From positions 434,001 to 498,000 of the forward strand of contig NZ_OMPU01000010.1 of assembly GCF_900313065.1 (NCBI RefSeq): 64,000 nt of DNA. The letters run 5' to 3'. Under the pieces are notes generated by a model. That model had not been told where the DNA came from and did no database searches. It worked only from the letters and a program-made list of their open reading frames with translations. The stretch comes from Kiloniella sp. EL199. GTDB lineage: Bacteria; Pseudomonadota; Alphaproteobacteria; Kiloniellales; Kiloniellaceae. Positions 1 to 9,250 of this stretch are shown here, in pieces. Each line of letters starts with the position of its first letter. Within the stretch, counting starts at the first letter, position 1. Made by a program: the position numbers and the translations under genes.

Positions 1-187
1 GTTTTTTTATTCTCCTACAGTTGGTTGAAATCGTCGTAATTCATACGGCAAGAAAATATGATACGTGCGGCACGCACTCATTATTCACGAAGCCGGCTTT
101 AAGTTGATCTTATCTGAAATCTACTGGCTTAAGTCGGTAGTGATTTAGTGCCGAAATGTCCTTATCTCCTTGTTGAGGTGTTTGCTG

Positions 188-1030
188 ATGTCGGCTAAAT
201 GGATTTTCAAGTGCATATTGTTTTCTCTTTTCATTACCTTGCCTCTGGCCATTGCTCTTCTTTTGGCAATTTCTTCTGCCAAAGCTCAAAGTCTGGTTGA
301 AATTCAAAAGAGAAAACTGCTTGTTGCCTCTATTGACTGGTGTCCTCAGTTATGCCCAAAGGCGAAGCAGGAAGGGTATATTATGGATACTGTGAAAGAG
401 ATTTTTGCCGAAAGTCCTTATGAACTGGAAATTGTGACCTATCCCTGGTCTCGATCAATATATATGACACGAATGGGTGAAGTGCATGCCCTGTTATCGC
501 CTGCTCGTGCTGAAGCGCCGGATCTCTTGTATCCAAAGGAAGAGGTCGGAGCTCAGAAAATGTGCTTCTTTGCGTCGCGCGGATCAGCGTGGACTTACCA
601 GGGAGAAGCATCTTTAAAAGGACAGATGATTGGTATCGCCCACGACACGTCTATTGAAGAACTCAATGATTATATCGCAGAAAACAAAGAAGGATTTCAC
701 TTTCTGACTTATGGTCCCCGTTATCTCCCACTGAGCTTTCGCATGGTTGATGGCAGGCGATTGAACAGTTTTCTTTTTACTTATAATTCAACGGTTTACG
801 CGCTTAAGAAAGAGGGTTATGCCGATAAAATTGTATCTGCAGGCTGTGTGTCCAAAGCAAACGTCTATATGGCTTTTACGCCAGATTTGAATAAAAGGGC
901 TTTTGTTCTGGAGGCAATGGAATATTTTGACCAGAAAATGAAAGCTCTGGTGCAAGCTGGGCGTGTCCCGGAGATTATGAAAGCTTATGGGTTACCAGAT
1001 TGGAAAGGGGCATTACCGTCTGTTTTTTAG
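188..1030 (+). CDS. orphan periplasmic solute-binding-like protein (SBP family 3 type)
   Basis: A 280-residue secreted protein. The N-terminus (MSAKWIFKC, then about 20 hydrophobic residues ending SSAKAQS) is a clear Sec signal peptide with an AKA-Q type cleavage site near residue 30. The mature part resembles the family 3 solute-binding fold: an early beta strand (LLVASIDWCPQLCP), an EIFAESPYELEIVTYPWSR segment and a MRMGEVHALL-like segment. Two cysteines lie close together in the first strand and could form a disulfide. No permease or ATPase gene is adjacent, so it may be a sensory or scavenging protein rather than an importer component. I chose the ATG at 188, preceded by GAGGTG at 175-180, over the upstream TTG at 170. 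The ligand is unknown. Confidence 0.75.
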   Translation: MSAKWIFKCILFSLFITLPLAIALLLAISSAKAQSLVEIQKRKLLVASIDWCPQLCPKAKQEGYIMDTVKEIFAESPYELEIVTYPWSRSIYMTRMGEVHALLSPARAEAPDLLYPKEEVGAQKMCFFASRGSAWTYQGEASLKGQMIGIAHDTSIEELNDYIAENKEGFHFLTYGPRYLPLSFRMVDGRRLNSFLFTYNSTVYALKKEGYADKIVSAGCVSKANVYMAFTPDLNKRAFVLEAMEYFDQKMKALVQAGRVPEIMKAYGLPDWKGALPSVF

Positions 1031-1058
1031 AAGTTTATATCAGTTTTGTGTCATGAAG

Positions 1059-1093
1059 CTCCTGATACTCTTTGGTCAGGGGTTTTGTCTTTC
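1059..1093 (+). terminator. probable intrinsic terminator
   Basis: CTCCTGA pairs with TCAGGGG (seven pairs, one wobble) across a 10-base loop, followed by TTTTGTCTTT. It sits just after the binding-protein gene that ends at 1030. Confidence 0.45.
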
Positions 1094-1321
1094 TGCGTAT
1101 ACCAGCCACATAACTGTGAAACTACGCTTCTAACGATTAGATCTGATCGATTAAGAGGCGCTTTCACACTAGTAAACAGACGCTCATATACATTTGTGTC
1201 GTCGTAATCCTTCTATGTCAAAGAGAGCCTTGCCAGTAAGTTGGGTCATCAAAAAATGACCACCATCAGAGAGGGGCAACTGCTTTTCCATATTGATGAT
1301 GGTCGATATAGGAAAAATAAG

Positions 1322-2812
1322 ATGTCTAATCTGGATAATTACTCTCACGGGGCCGTTCTTGATGAAACAAAGCAACCTTCGTTATTTGTTGCTTTGCTCC
1401 CGGTTTTAATGACACTGGCTGTCCTCGGTGTTCAGTTGTTTTATTTTGAGGATTTTACGCCACATATTCCATTGGCGATTGGCATTGCTATTACGGCAAC
1501 AATTGGCCTTACTCTAGGGCATAAGTGGTCAAGTACTGAAAAAGGTATTTTTCATGTAATTAATGTGTCGTTACCATCTGTTTCCATTCTGGTTACAGTA
1601 GGGATGATTATTGGTGTATGGATTGCCAGTGGCACAGTACCTACGCTGATTTATTATGGGCTTGTTCTGTTGTCTCCAGAGATTTTCCTGGCAGCTGGTA
1701 TGATTTTGTGTTCAATCGTTTCTGTATCTCTTGGTACATCATGGGGGACTGTTGGAACAGTAGGACTTGCTTTGATGGGGATTGGGGCAGGTTTTGATAT
1801 TCCTGTCTACTGGACGGCGGGTGCTGTTGTTTCCGGCGCCTTTTTTGGCGATAAGATTTCACCCTTGTCTGATACAACAAATTTGGCTCCGGCTGTTACG
1901 GGTACCAAGTTGTTTGACCATATCCGTAACATGATGCCAACAACTGTGCCAGCGATGCTCATTGCATTGGTTATCTATACTTTCGTAGGTTTTACGCTGA
2001 TTGATGGGGATGGTGCATCGTTTGATCGGATCGAAATGATCACGACAGCTTTGCAAGATAGCTTCGTTATTTCTCCTGTTCTGTTACTACCTGCTGTGCT
2101 TGTTATTGTTTTGGCAGTTGCGAAACAGCCCCCAATTCCTTCTTTGTTTGCTGGTGTTGTTGCCGGTGGTTTTATGGCTATATTCGTACAAGACCAGGGA
2201 TTACATGATGTCTTCTCTTATGCAAACTCCGGCTATAAAATTGATACTGGGGTGTCCGAGATCGACAGTTTGTTGAATCGTGGCGGTATTCAATCAATGA
2301 TGTGGACTATTTCTTTGGTTCTTCTGGCGCTGGGGTTTGGCGGCGCACTTGAGCGCACTGGCTGTTTGCAGACGATTATTATGAAGATTCTGCAACAGGT
2401 TAGAACTTTTGCAGGTATTCAGACTTCTGCTACTTGCACATCAATTGCAACCAATCTGGTTGCTGGTGACCCTTATTTATCAATTGCATTGCCGGGCCGC
2501 ATGTATGCTCCTGTTTATCGAGGGATGGGATATTCTACATTAAATTTGTCTCGCGCCATTGAAGAAGGTGGGACACTGATTTCTCCATTAATTCCATGGA
2601 ATGCAGGTGGGGCCTTTGTTATTAGCGCTTTGGCTCTTGGTATCGGAGATGGCAGTTTTGAAAATTTACTGTATATCCCCCTTGCTTTTGCTTGCTGGAT
2701 TTCACCGCTTTTAGGTGTGATTTATGCAACAACCGGACTGTTTTCACCCAAAGCTTCTGACTCAGAAAAAGAAGAATGGGCAAAAAATGATGAGGATATT
2801 CAGAATATCTAG
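1322..2812 (+). CDS. nhaC: Na+/H+ antiporter, NhaC family
   Basis: A 496-residue polytopic inner-membrane protein with about 11-12 hydrophobic segments. The GTSWGTVGT motif near residue 140 is characteristic of NhaC antiporters, as are FFGDKISPLSDTTNLAPA after it and the later LISPLIPWNAGGAF segment. NhaC proteins exchange external H+ for internal Na+, which fits a marine lifestyle. I chose the ATG at 1322 (MSNLDNYS), with AGGA eight bases upstream, over the in-frame TTG at 1241, because the extra 27 residues are not membrane-like. It is transcribed alone, with a terminator on each side. Family assignment is firm; ion specificity is inferred from the family. Confidence 0.9.
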   Translation: MSNLDNYSHGAVLDETKQPSLFVALLPVLMTLAVLGVQLFYFEDFTPHIPLAIGIAITATIGLTLGHKWSSTEKGIFHVINVSLPSVSILVTVGMIIGVWIASGTVPTLIYYGLVLLSPEIFLAAGMILCSIVSVSLGTSWGTVGTVGLALMGIGAGFDIPVYWTAGAVVSGAFFGDKISPLSDTTNLAPAVTGTKLFDHIRNMMPTTVPAMLIALVIYTFVGFTLIDGDGASFDRIEMITTALQDSFVISPVLLLPAVLVIVLAVAKQPPIPSLFAGVVAGGFMAIFVQDQGLHDVFSYANSGYKIDTGVSEIDSLLNRGGIQSMMWTISLVLLALGFGGALERTGCLQTIIMKILQQVRTFAGIQTSATCTSIATNLVAGDPYLSIALPGRMYAPVYRGMGYSTLNLSRAIEEGGTLISPLIPWNAGGAFVISALALGIGDGSFENLLYIPLAFACWISPLLGVIYATTGLFSPKASDSEKEEWAKNDEDIQNI

Positions 2813-2829
2813 GTTTTGAAAGACCTGTT

Positions 2830-2868
2830 AAAAGGATGTTTGGTCTTGTGATCAAGTATCCTTTTTTG
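2830..2868 (+). terminator. intrinsic terminator of nhaC
   Basis: AAAAGGAT pairs with ATCCTTTT, with a second internal stem CTTG/CAAG, followed by a T-rich run (TTTTTTGTTTTG). It lies directly downstream of nhaC. Confidence 0.75.
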
Positions 2869-3044
2869 TTTTGTGCTGTGCTCGATATTGGATTTTGTCT
2901 CTCATGGGATATAATTAAAGAATCTGATGTATTTTATTTTTTTATTAAGCATGAATTAACTGGCTATACTCATAATGTTTCGTGGAAATGTCACTAATCC
3001 ATGCCGGATGTGTGATCAACGGGTTTGGAAGAAGCTGGAGAACC

Positions 3045-4154
3045 ATGAGTCTTACGCAGCAAGATGTAGCGAAATTATTGGCAGATTCTTCACCAGAGGT
3101 GAGGGCCGAGACCACAATCAAAGTTGCTTCTCATTTTGAAGCTAAAGAGTTTACTGACGAAGAGAAAGCAGTCGCGGAAGATATTTTTCGCGCTTTGGTC
3201 AAAGATGCCGAGATCGTTGTCAGGGAAGCCTTGGCAAATTCGCTGAAGGTTGCCGAGGATCTTCCAAAAGATGTCGCTTTGGCCATGGCTGCAGATGTTG
3301 AATCTGTCTCTTTGCCTGTACTGAAGTTCTCTGATGTTTTCTCGGATGAAGACCTGATTAACATTCTGAAATCAGAAGGCGCGGCGAAACAGGAAGCAAT
3401 TGCGCTTCGCCCTAATGTATCTGAAGCTGTATCTGATGCGGTGATTGATACTGGTAACGAAAATGCTGTTGCCAAGTTGGTGGCAAATGAAGGTGCAGCA
3501 ATAACCGAGCAAGGTTATGGACGTGTGATGACAGAATATAAGGAGAGTGAGATCGTCGCAGGCTCTCTCTCCAGAAGACCTTCTTTACCAGCTTCGGTCT
3601 CTGAGCGTTTGATGAATTCGTTATCAGATCGTTTGCGTCATTATATCGTAAGTAAGCATGAACTCGATTATGATCAAGCGTCTAACCTTATCCTTCAAGT
3701 TCGTGAGCGAGCGACTGTTTCCCTCTTAAAAGAAGGTAACAGTCAGGACGAATTGGTGAAGCTTGTAAAACAATTACATAAAGGTGGAAAATTAACCCCT
3801 TCACTGGTTTTAAGAGCTTTGTGTTCAGGCGATATGATGTTTTTTGAAACAGCAATGGCTGAATTGGCTGGTATTAAGTTGAATAATGCTCAGGCGCTTA
3901 TTCATGATGAAGGACAACTTGGTCTGAAATCTCTTTATAACAAAGCAGGAATGCTGATGGCTTACTTCCCGTTTGTAAAAGAGGCAATTAAGGTTTACCG
4001 GGAAATGAATTATAACGGGGAAGGCAATGATCGGGAAATCTTCGCAAGTCGATTGCTCGAGCGGGTTTTGACCGTATTCGAAGTTCCAGATGAGGAACTT
4101 AGCCCTAATGAAATTGAGTATTTGATAAACAAACTTCAGCAATATTCTGCTTGA
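3045..4154 (+). CDS. DUF2336 domain protein
   Basis: A 369-residue soluble protein. The start MSLTQQDVAKLLADSS followed by PEVRAETTIKVASHFE matches the N-terminus typical of DUF2336 proteins, an alpha-helical (HEAT-like) family common in Alphaproteobacteria. No signal peptide or membrane segment is visible. The middle holds several helical repeats (for example SLPASVSERLMNSLSDRLRHYIVSKHEL), and the C-terminus is also helical. The function is unknown in the family; links to cyclic-di-GMP or chemosensory signalling are only speculation here. I chose the ATG at 3045, with GGAG close upstream (4 bases, short), because it matches the family's start; an in-frame GTG at 2982 would add 21 unconvincing residues. 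It is followed by a strong terminator. Confidence 0.85.
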   Translation: MSLTQQDVAKLLADSSPEVRAETTIKVASHFEAKEFTDEEKAVAEDIFRALVKDAEIVVREALANSLKVAEDLPKDVALAMAADVESVSLPVLKFSDVFSDEDLINILKSEGAAKQEAIALRPNVSEAVSDAVIDTGNENAVAKLVANEGAAITEQGYGRVMTEYKESEIVAGSLSRRPSLPASVSERLMNSLSDRLRHYIVSKHELDYDQASNLILQVRERATVSLLKEGNSQDELVKLVKQLHKGGKLTPSLVLRALCSGDMMFFETAMAELAGIKLNNAQALIHDEGQLGLKSLYNKAGMLMAYFPFVKEAIKVYREMNYNGEGNDREIFASRLLERVLTVFEVPDEELSPNEIEYLINKLQQYSA

Positions 4155-4180
4155 TTATTTCGTTACAGATTATGACAGAA

Positions 4181-4218
4181 AATAAAGCGGTCTAGTTTAT
4201 AGGCCGCTTTATTTTTTA
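4181..4218 (+). terminator. strong intrinsic terminator after the DUF2336 gene
   Basis: A ten-base perfect stem, AATAAAGCGG with CCGCTTTATT, a 13-base loop and a trailing T-run (TTTTT). Confidence 0.88.
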
Positions 4219-4333
4219 TGTTCTGTTTTAAGCTTATGAGCTATTAGCCCTTGTAAAAGAGTATAGGGAAGAATACATCGAAAAGGACTTATAAAAACGC
4301 TTTCCCTTAAAAGTACCCTCCCAAGATGAGAAG

Positions 4334-4576
4334 ATGCCCGGACCTGATTTAACAACAACCCTCGCGATAATGTTTTCAGGGCTCGGAGTGATCCTTCTTG
4401 CCGGCTGGTGGGCCAAAAGACCAAGAATTCCCGGTACAATACGTTGGATTTCTCCGACTGCGATTCAGTTCCTGGCTTTGATTGTTATTGTTTTAATGGT
4501 GCCTCATCTTGTCGGGTTACTTGGGGGACAAGATTTTGTTGCTCATATGTCTTCGAACAGGTCAATGGGGCGTTAA
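4334..4576 (+). CDS. small two-helix membrane protein
   Basis: An 80-residue protein with two predicted membrane helices (about residues 8-26, LAIMFSGLGVILLAGWWA, and 43-66, IQFLALIVIVLMVPHLVGLL), joined by a short basic, proline-rich loop (KRPRIPGTIRW). I do not recognise a named family. The organisation (GPDLTTT start, hairpin topology, short basic cytoplasmic or periplasmic loop) looks like a conserved small protein rather than a chance reading frame, because hydrophobicity is cleanly organised and the frame avoids stops in a non-repetitive region. The start ATG has a weak purine-rich upstream (GATGAGAAG). It stands alone between two terminators. Function unknown. Confidence 0.6.
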   Translation: MPGPDLTTTLAIMFSGLGVILLAGWWAKRPRIPGTIRWISPTAIQFLALIVIVLMVPHLVGLLGGQDFVAHMSSNRSMGR

Positions 4577-4608
4577 TGCATGCTGTTGTTTCGTTGGTTT
4601 CAGATAAA

Positions 4609-4646
4609 GAACAGGCCCCGGTGGGGGGATGTACCGGGGCCTGTTC
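4609..4646 (-). terminator. strong terminator of the chemoreceptor gene
   Basis: A 14-bp perfect GC-rich stem: GAACAGGCCCCGGT with ACCGGGGCCTGTTC around a 10-base loop. Read on the minus strand it is followed by TTTATCTG, so it best serves the chemoreceptor gene ending at 4673, although it could also stop plus-strand readthrough. Confidence 0.8.
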
Positions 4647-4672
4647 ATCAAACAAAAGTCAGGGGGTGGAGA

Positions 4673-6376
4673 TCAAGCGACCCTAACCTTGCTTAAAAAG
4701 GCTTCCACTTCTTTACCTAACTGGTCTGCATTGTCAGTCATCTGGGTTATCATCTTTTCAACAGCCTGAGCCGCTGCATTTGCATTTTCGGCCGTGCTGC
4801 GAACACGGTCAACAGTATCTGTAACCTGGCCTGTACTGTATGACGCTTCCTGCACATTCTGCGCAATATCTTGCGTTGCCTGATTTTGACGCTCCACGGC
4901 TTCTGATATTGTACCAGAAATCTCATCGATTTGTGTAATAATATCTTGAATACCTTTGATCGCACCTACAGCAGTCCCTGTTGCTGATTGCATTGATGTG
5001 ATTTGCTCGGAAATTTCCTCGGTTGCTTTGGCTGTCTGTGTTGCCAGAGATTTGACCTCGGAAGCAACAACGGCAAAACCTTTACCTGCTTCACCTGCAC
5101 GGGCTGCTTCGATGGTGGCGTTCAATGCCAACAGGTTGGTCTGTTCGGCAATATCTGAAATCAAACCGACGACATCACCAATTTTACGGGCGGCTTCGGA
5201 AAGGCCTTCAACCTCTTCGTTTGTCTTTTTGATTTGACTAACCGCTTCGGTCGCAACAGAAGAGGATTCATGTACTCGTGTATCAATTTCTTCGATTGAG
5301 TTGGTCAACAGTTGGGACGCATTGGTAACGGCATTTACGCTTTTGGACGCCACATGACAGACTTCAACAATTGCGCTGGCTTCGCTGCTGGTTTCCCCGG
5401 CAATGGCGGCCATTTCCTGTGCACCGGTGCTGGATTGAACGGCGCCGTTTGCCACCTGTTGTGTCAGGGCTCCAACAGACTGTTCAAAGTTACTGGCAAG
5501 TTCAGCCAACATCGCCTGTTTTTCTTCATTGGCGCGACGTTGCTGCTCTTCCTGTTCTCCCTGCAGGCGTTCACGTTCAACTGCATTTGCATGGAAGACT
5601 TCCATTGCTGCGGCCATGTCTTTTATCTCATCATTGAATTTGGGTTGTGGAACTTCCGCATCGGTTTTTCCATGGGCCAAGTTCATCATTGCCTGTGTCA
5701 TTTTACTCAGGGGAGAGGTAATGCTGCGGGTCACGGCTATGGAAATAATGATGGTGATGACCAACACAGTCAGCATAATGCCGATAAGAAGCTGTATGCG
5801 CTCTAACAGAGCAGCATCAAAATCATCCATGTAAACACCGGTGCCGATAATCCAGCCCCAGTTTTTGTACTTTTGAACATATGAAAGTTTCTCGACAGGA
5901 TCTTCCGATCCGGGCTTGGGCCATAGATAGTCAACATAACCTCCACCAGTAGAAGAAGTATTTACAACGTTGACAAAGGCTGGGAAGATCAGCTTTCCAT
6001 TTTTATCTTCCAATTTGCTGAGATCTTTTCCGTCCAGTGCCGGTTTGATCGGATGCATGATCATGACCGAGTTACTGTCGTTGACCCAAAGATAATCGCC
6101 ATTGCCATATCGAATGCCATTGATAGCTGAAAGAGCAGCTTTTTGTGCTTCTTCTTCGGACATTTCACCGTCCTGTGTACGTTTGTAATACCTGTCAGAC
6201 AAACTTATGGCGGATTCAATAATATGTTTCAGCTCGGTTTGCTTTTGCTGGAACAGGTCACTTCTCAAACTGTTAAGAGAAACTCCGCCGACGATGAGTA
6301 GGCCCAATGAAGCAAAGACAATCAATGCGATTAATCTGTGCCCAATACGGAATCCTGTATTTTTCATTATATTCAT
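4673..6376 (-). CDS. methyl-accepting chemotaxis protein with single Cache domain
   Basis: A 567-residue inner-membrane chemoreceptor. Layout: membrane helix 1 at about 12-32; periplasmic single Cache (sCache_2) domain at about 35-185, with the hallmark GDYLWVND and the closing NWGWIIGTGVYMDDFD; membrane helix 2 at about 192-214; HAMP at about 215-268; then a long coiled-coil signalling domain whose hairpin tip [19 protein letters not shown] lies near residues 405-425. Cache_2 sensors usually bind small organic acids or amines; the ligand here is unknown. No CheB/CheR-binding pentapeptide is visible at the C-terminus (KVRVA). The start ATG at 6376 has GGGAAG four bases upstream; a second ATG three codons later is possible. 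It is a single-gene unit with its own terminator. Confidence 0.93.
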   Translation of the reverse strand: MNIMKNTGFRIGHRLIALIVFASLGLLIVGGVSLNSLRSDLFQQKQTELKHIIESAISLSDRYYKRTQDGEMSEEEAQKAALSAINGIRYGNGDYLWVNDSNSVMIMHPIKPALDGKDLSKLEDKNGKLIFPAFVNVVNTSSTGGGYVDYLWPKPGSEDPVEKLSYVQKYKNWGWIIGTGVYMDDFDAALLERIQLLIGIMLTVLVITIIISIAVTRSITSPLSKMTQAMMNLAHGKTDAEVPQPKFNDEIKDMAAAMEVFHANAVERERLQGEQEEQQRRANEEKQAMLAELASNFEQSVGALTQQVANGAVQSSTGAQEMAAIAGETSSEASAIVEVCHVASKSVNAVTNASQLLTNSIEEIDTRVHESSSVATEAVSQIKKTNEEVEGLSEAARKIGDVVGLISDIAEQTNLLALNATIEAARAGEAGKGFAVVASEVKSLATQTAKATEEISEQITSMQSATGTAVGAIKGIQDIITQIDEISGTISEAVERQNQATQDIAQNVQEASYSTGQVTDTVDRVRSTAENANAAAQAVEKMITQMTDNADQLGKEVEAFLSKVRVA

Positions 6377-6485
6377 TTGTCTTCCCGGTTCATATGACGT
6401 CAGGAATACAAGGATATGACGAAAAGATTAAAAATATCTTTTCCGGTGATTTTGATTGTTTTTGTCTGCTTTATCGAGGATTCGG

Positions 6486-7379
6486 CTATCCCATAAAAAT
6501 CAAGCCAGTTCCGATAACAACAATCATTGCCCCGATCCAAGCGCCAATTGCCGGGCGTTCTCTGGTTCTAAACCACATCAAGGGGAGCATGATAACGGGT
6601 GTCGTTGCGGACAGGGTGGCAACAACACCGACATCGCCTTTTGCCAACGCATACAGGATCAGTGTCATACCAACGAACATGCCGAGAAAACCGGAGACGA
6701 CAATATGAGTGATTATTTGAGTATTAAGCTTTGTCTTTAGCTTAAAGACCTGCACGGGTGCTGAGCACAAAATAATCAAACCAAGGGCCGTGATACCGAC
6801 ACGCATTGCCGAAACAGCAAAGGGATCTGCCCCGGAAGCCATTACAGGTTTGGCTATCAGTGCACCAACAGACTGTCCCAAAGCAGCAATCAGTCCAATA
6901 CCAACGCCAACAATTAACGGGCCTTTTACAGCTTCCCATTTGTGGAGTTGGTCACGACGTTTGCCGTAAACAATAGCAAGAATAACCCCAATAATTACCA
7001 GAATGGTTCCAAGCAATGCCATTGGTGGCAAAGCTTCACCCAGAAATATCCAGCCCAAAAGCGTACTCATGGGAGCATTGGTGGAGAACAGAATGGCTGT
7101 CCGACGGGGACCCAGTCGGTTCATCGTTGCAAAAAGAGCTGTGTCCCCAAGCAGGATACCAATAAAGCCGGATAGCATTATTTCAGCGATTTGATCATTC
7201 TGGATTGTTTCCCAGCCGCCAAAAATCGTGACGTAACTGCCAAGCATGGCAAAAACGATGATCATACGAATACGATTAAATCCTATGGTTCCTAGACGCT
7301 CTACAGGCATTACCGAGACAATGCTTCCAATAGCCCAGCAGGTCGCGGCAGAAAGGGCCGCAATTTCAACGAGAAACAT
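6486..7379 (-). CDS. DMT-superfamily (EamA) transporter
   Basis: A 297-residue membrane protein made of two homologous five-helix EamA halves. The first half starts LVEIAALSAATCWAIGSIV and ends near LGTILVIIGVILAIVYG; the second runs from GVGIGLIAALGQSVGALIA to AWIGAMIVVIGTGLIFMG. EamA proteins export or exchange metabolites such as amino acids and their derivatives; the substrate cannot be read from sequence. The start ATG at 7379 has AGGA upstream on the minus strand. It is separated by about 210 bp from the preceding minus-strand membrane-protein gene, so it is probably transcribed independently. Confidence 0.88.
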   Translation of the reverse strand: MFLVEIAALSAATCWAIGSIVSVMPVERLGTIGFNRIRMIIVFAMLGSYVTIFGGWETIQNDQIAEIMLSGFIGILLGDTALFATMNRLGPRRTAILFSTNAPMSTLLGWIFLGEALPPMALLGTILVIIGVILAIVYGKRRDQLHKWEAVKGPLIVGVGIGLIAALGQSVGALIAKPVMASGADPFAVSAMRVGITALGLIILCSAPVQVFKLKTKLNTQIITHIVVSGFLGMFVGMTLILYALAKGDVGVVATLSATTPVIMLPLMWFRTRERPAIGAWIGAMIVVIGTGLIFMG

Positions 7380-7486
7380 AGGGGGGTCCTGTTATTGAGA
7401 AAGTTTAGTTGTTTTGTCTTTGATTATGACTTCTTGGGACTTTAGCGGGATTGTTATATCTGACAAGTCGATAAAACTGTATTCAA

Positions 7487-7505
7487 AGATTAGTTTTTCT
7501 AATCT
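7487..7505 (-). terminator. short hairpin, possible weak terminator
   Basis: AGATTAG and CTAATCT form a 7-bp stem around a five-T loop between two minus-strand genes. On the minus strand it is followed by TTGAATAC, which is only weakly T-rich, so terminator function is doubtful. Confidence 0.3.
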
Positions 7506-7589
7506 GAGGGTGATCTTATTGTTACAATGGAATATTTGGATGATGTATTTTGGCCAAGTCTCTTGTTATCAGGACGGTAAGAGTTCCCC

Positions 7590-8255
7590 TTAATCTGACT
7601 GATCTTGTGTTGTATTGTCTGTATTTTTAGGGTCCCAAATACGCCAAAGACTAATAATGGCCCACAATCCGGGGATCGGGGCAAGCAGAGTCAACCATTC
7701 ATCATCAAAGAGATTGTTGATCAGCCCAAAAATAACTGCGAAGGCAATAATAACCATGATGGTTTTCGTGGTTTTTGACGGCGGAGCCAGAACGCGCTTT
7801 TGTTTGACTTTCTGACCCGCATCTTGCGTTGAAGACAGGGCAATATGCGGATCTATCGTTGCTTTGGCCCAGTTGGGTTCGGCTTTGGTTGCCATGTCCC
7901 CGTTTTTCCAAACACCGTCGGATGTTTCTTCATCAACAATTTCTGCATCAATGATATTGCTGTTTTGAGAATTGGAAGCATCTTCCTCTTTGGTGTTCTT
8001 TCTATTGCCCAAAGCCTTTGAAAGAATGTTGTCTAACCAATCGCCCAGAATAGTTGCAAGTAAGGCCGTAATGCGAACGGCAATCCATACGGCTATGGCA
8101 ATGGCAAGCATAATGCCGCCGAATTTTATAATTTCAAAGCCAGCAGGGATTTTCTGGTTCTTCAGCATGACAATACCGATGAATACCAAGGGTACTAGTA
8201 TTGCTAGTATAATGCTGAGGCGATTAACTGCCTTTGTGGTCTTGAATTTATTCAT
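7590..8255 (-). CDS. hypothetical four-helix membrane protein
   Basis: A 221-residue protein I cannot assign to a family. Two hydrophobic helices at the N-terminus (about 10-31, LSIILAILVPLVFIGIVML, and 42-75, FGGIMLAIAIAVWIAVRI) are followed by a polar, acidic cytoplasmic-type linker of about 85 residues (residues about 85-170). Two more helices near the C-terminus (IMVIIAFAVIFGLI and LLAPIPGLWAIISLW) end in an acidic tail. I chose the ATG at 8255 (MNKFKTTK); an in-frame TTG at 8288 would add 11 residues and no better ribosome-binding site. Neither neighbour gives a functional clue. Confidence 0.6.
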   Translation of the reverse strand: MNKFKTTKAVNRLSIILAILVPLVFIGIVMLKNQKIPAGFEIIKFGGIMLAIAIAVWIAVRITALLATILGDWLDNILSKALGNRKNTKEEDASNSQNSNIIDAEIVDEETSDGVWKNGDMATKAEPNWAKATIDPHIALSSTQDAGQKVKQKRVLAPPSKTTKTIMVIIAFAVIFGLINNLFDDEWLTLLAPIPGLWAIISLWRIWDPKNTDNTTQDQSD

Positions 8256-8412
8256 GCCATACCGTACTAGGTTTTCCCCTTGGCTCAACTTTAGTTCGCC
8301 GAACTCTCAATGAACGGCAGCATAAATCATCCTGATTGATAGAGGGTTAACAGATGTTAACCTTTCAGTTCGAACTCATATTATTTTCTTCAAGAAGCGA
8401 TATGGGGCGAGT

Positions 8413-9030
8413 TTAATTATTGTCGCTAAAGGCCAGTCTGAAGCCAAATCCGGCAAAGGCTGCGGCTGTTGTTCTTCTAAACCAACGCATAAAACGTTCG
8501 CTTTTTAAGGCGAAGTTCCCAATGAAAGCTGCGAAAATCCCATAGCCGATGAAGACGATAAAAGTCATAGCCATGAATGTTAGGCCTAATATGAAAGTAT
8601 CTAGCATCCATGTAGCTGATTTGCTTTCGACAAACTGGGGCAAAAAAGCAAGAAAGAAAATAGATAGCTTTGGGTTCAATACATTAATGAGAGCACCGGT
8701 GGAGACAATTTTCTTCGTACTTACAGGTAATCTGTCTTGTTGTTCCAGCGAAACGGGACCGTTATCTTTGAATGTTTGGTATGCGAGATAAAGCAGATAG
8801 GCTACGCCGGCAAATTTAACAGCCTGGAATAAGAGTGCGCTTGTGTGGAGAATGGCAGCGAGTCCAAAAACAGCGGCTGCAAGCGCGGGGACAATACCCA
8901 GTGTACAGCCAAAAGCAGCCGCAATACTGGCGGTTCGCCCTGCGGCGAGGCCTGTAGCAATGGTGTATAAAACGCCTGTGCCCGGAATTAAAATGATCAC
9001 AATAGAGGTTAATAAAAACTCAATCGTCAT
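8413..9030 (-). CDS. LysE/RhtB-family amino-acid exporter
   Basis: A 205-residue inner-membrane protein with about six hydrophobic segments. The start MTIEFLLTSIVIILIPGTG matches the LysE family, including the conserved IPGTG/IPGP loop after helix 1, and VKFAGVAYLLYLAYQTFKD and LNPKLSIFFLAFLPQF are also typical. LysE and RhtB proteins export basic or neutral amino acids and homoserine lactone-like compounds. The substrate is not predictable. The ATG at 9030 has AGGGATAG upstream on the minus strand. It is followed on the same strand by the unrelated membrane protein at 7590-8255, about 160 bp away. Confidence 0.92.
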   Translation of the reverse strand: MTIEFLLTSIVIILIPGTGVLYTIATGLAAGRTASIAAAFGCTLGIVPALAAAVFGLAAILHTSALLFQAVKFAGVAYLLYLAYQTFKDNGPVSLEQQDRLPVSTKKIVSTGALINVLNPKLSIFFLAFLPQFVESKSATWMLDTFILGLTFMAMTFIVFIGYGIFAAFIGNFALKSERFMRWFRRTTAAAFAGFGFRLAFSDNN

Positions 9031-9250
9031 AAATTCTATCCCTATGTGAATTTTAAAAACATTTCCAATAACGACCTATTGTCGATCCGCGAATAAATTT
9101 GCAAGATTCCGAGTTTTTTGAGAAGAAGAGGGAGATTATCGGCTATGGTTTTGCATGGCAATAGAGAAGCGTAACCAAAGAGTGGTTATCTACTGGGGTA
9201 GCAATGTTTATCGTATGAGAGGGGGAAAATTCTCTCTCAAAACTTGTTTC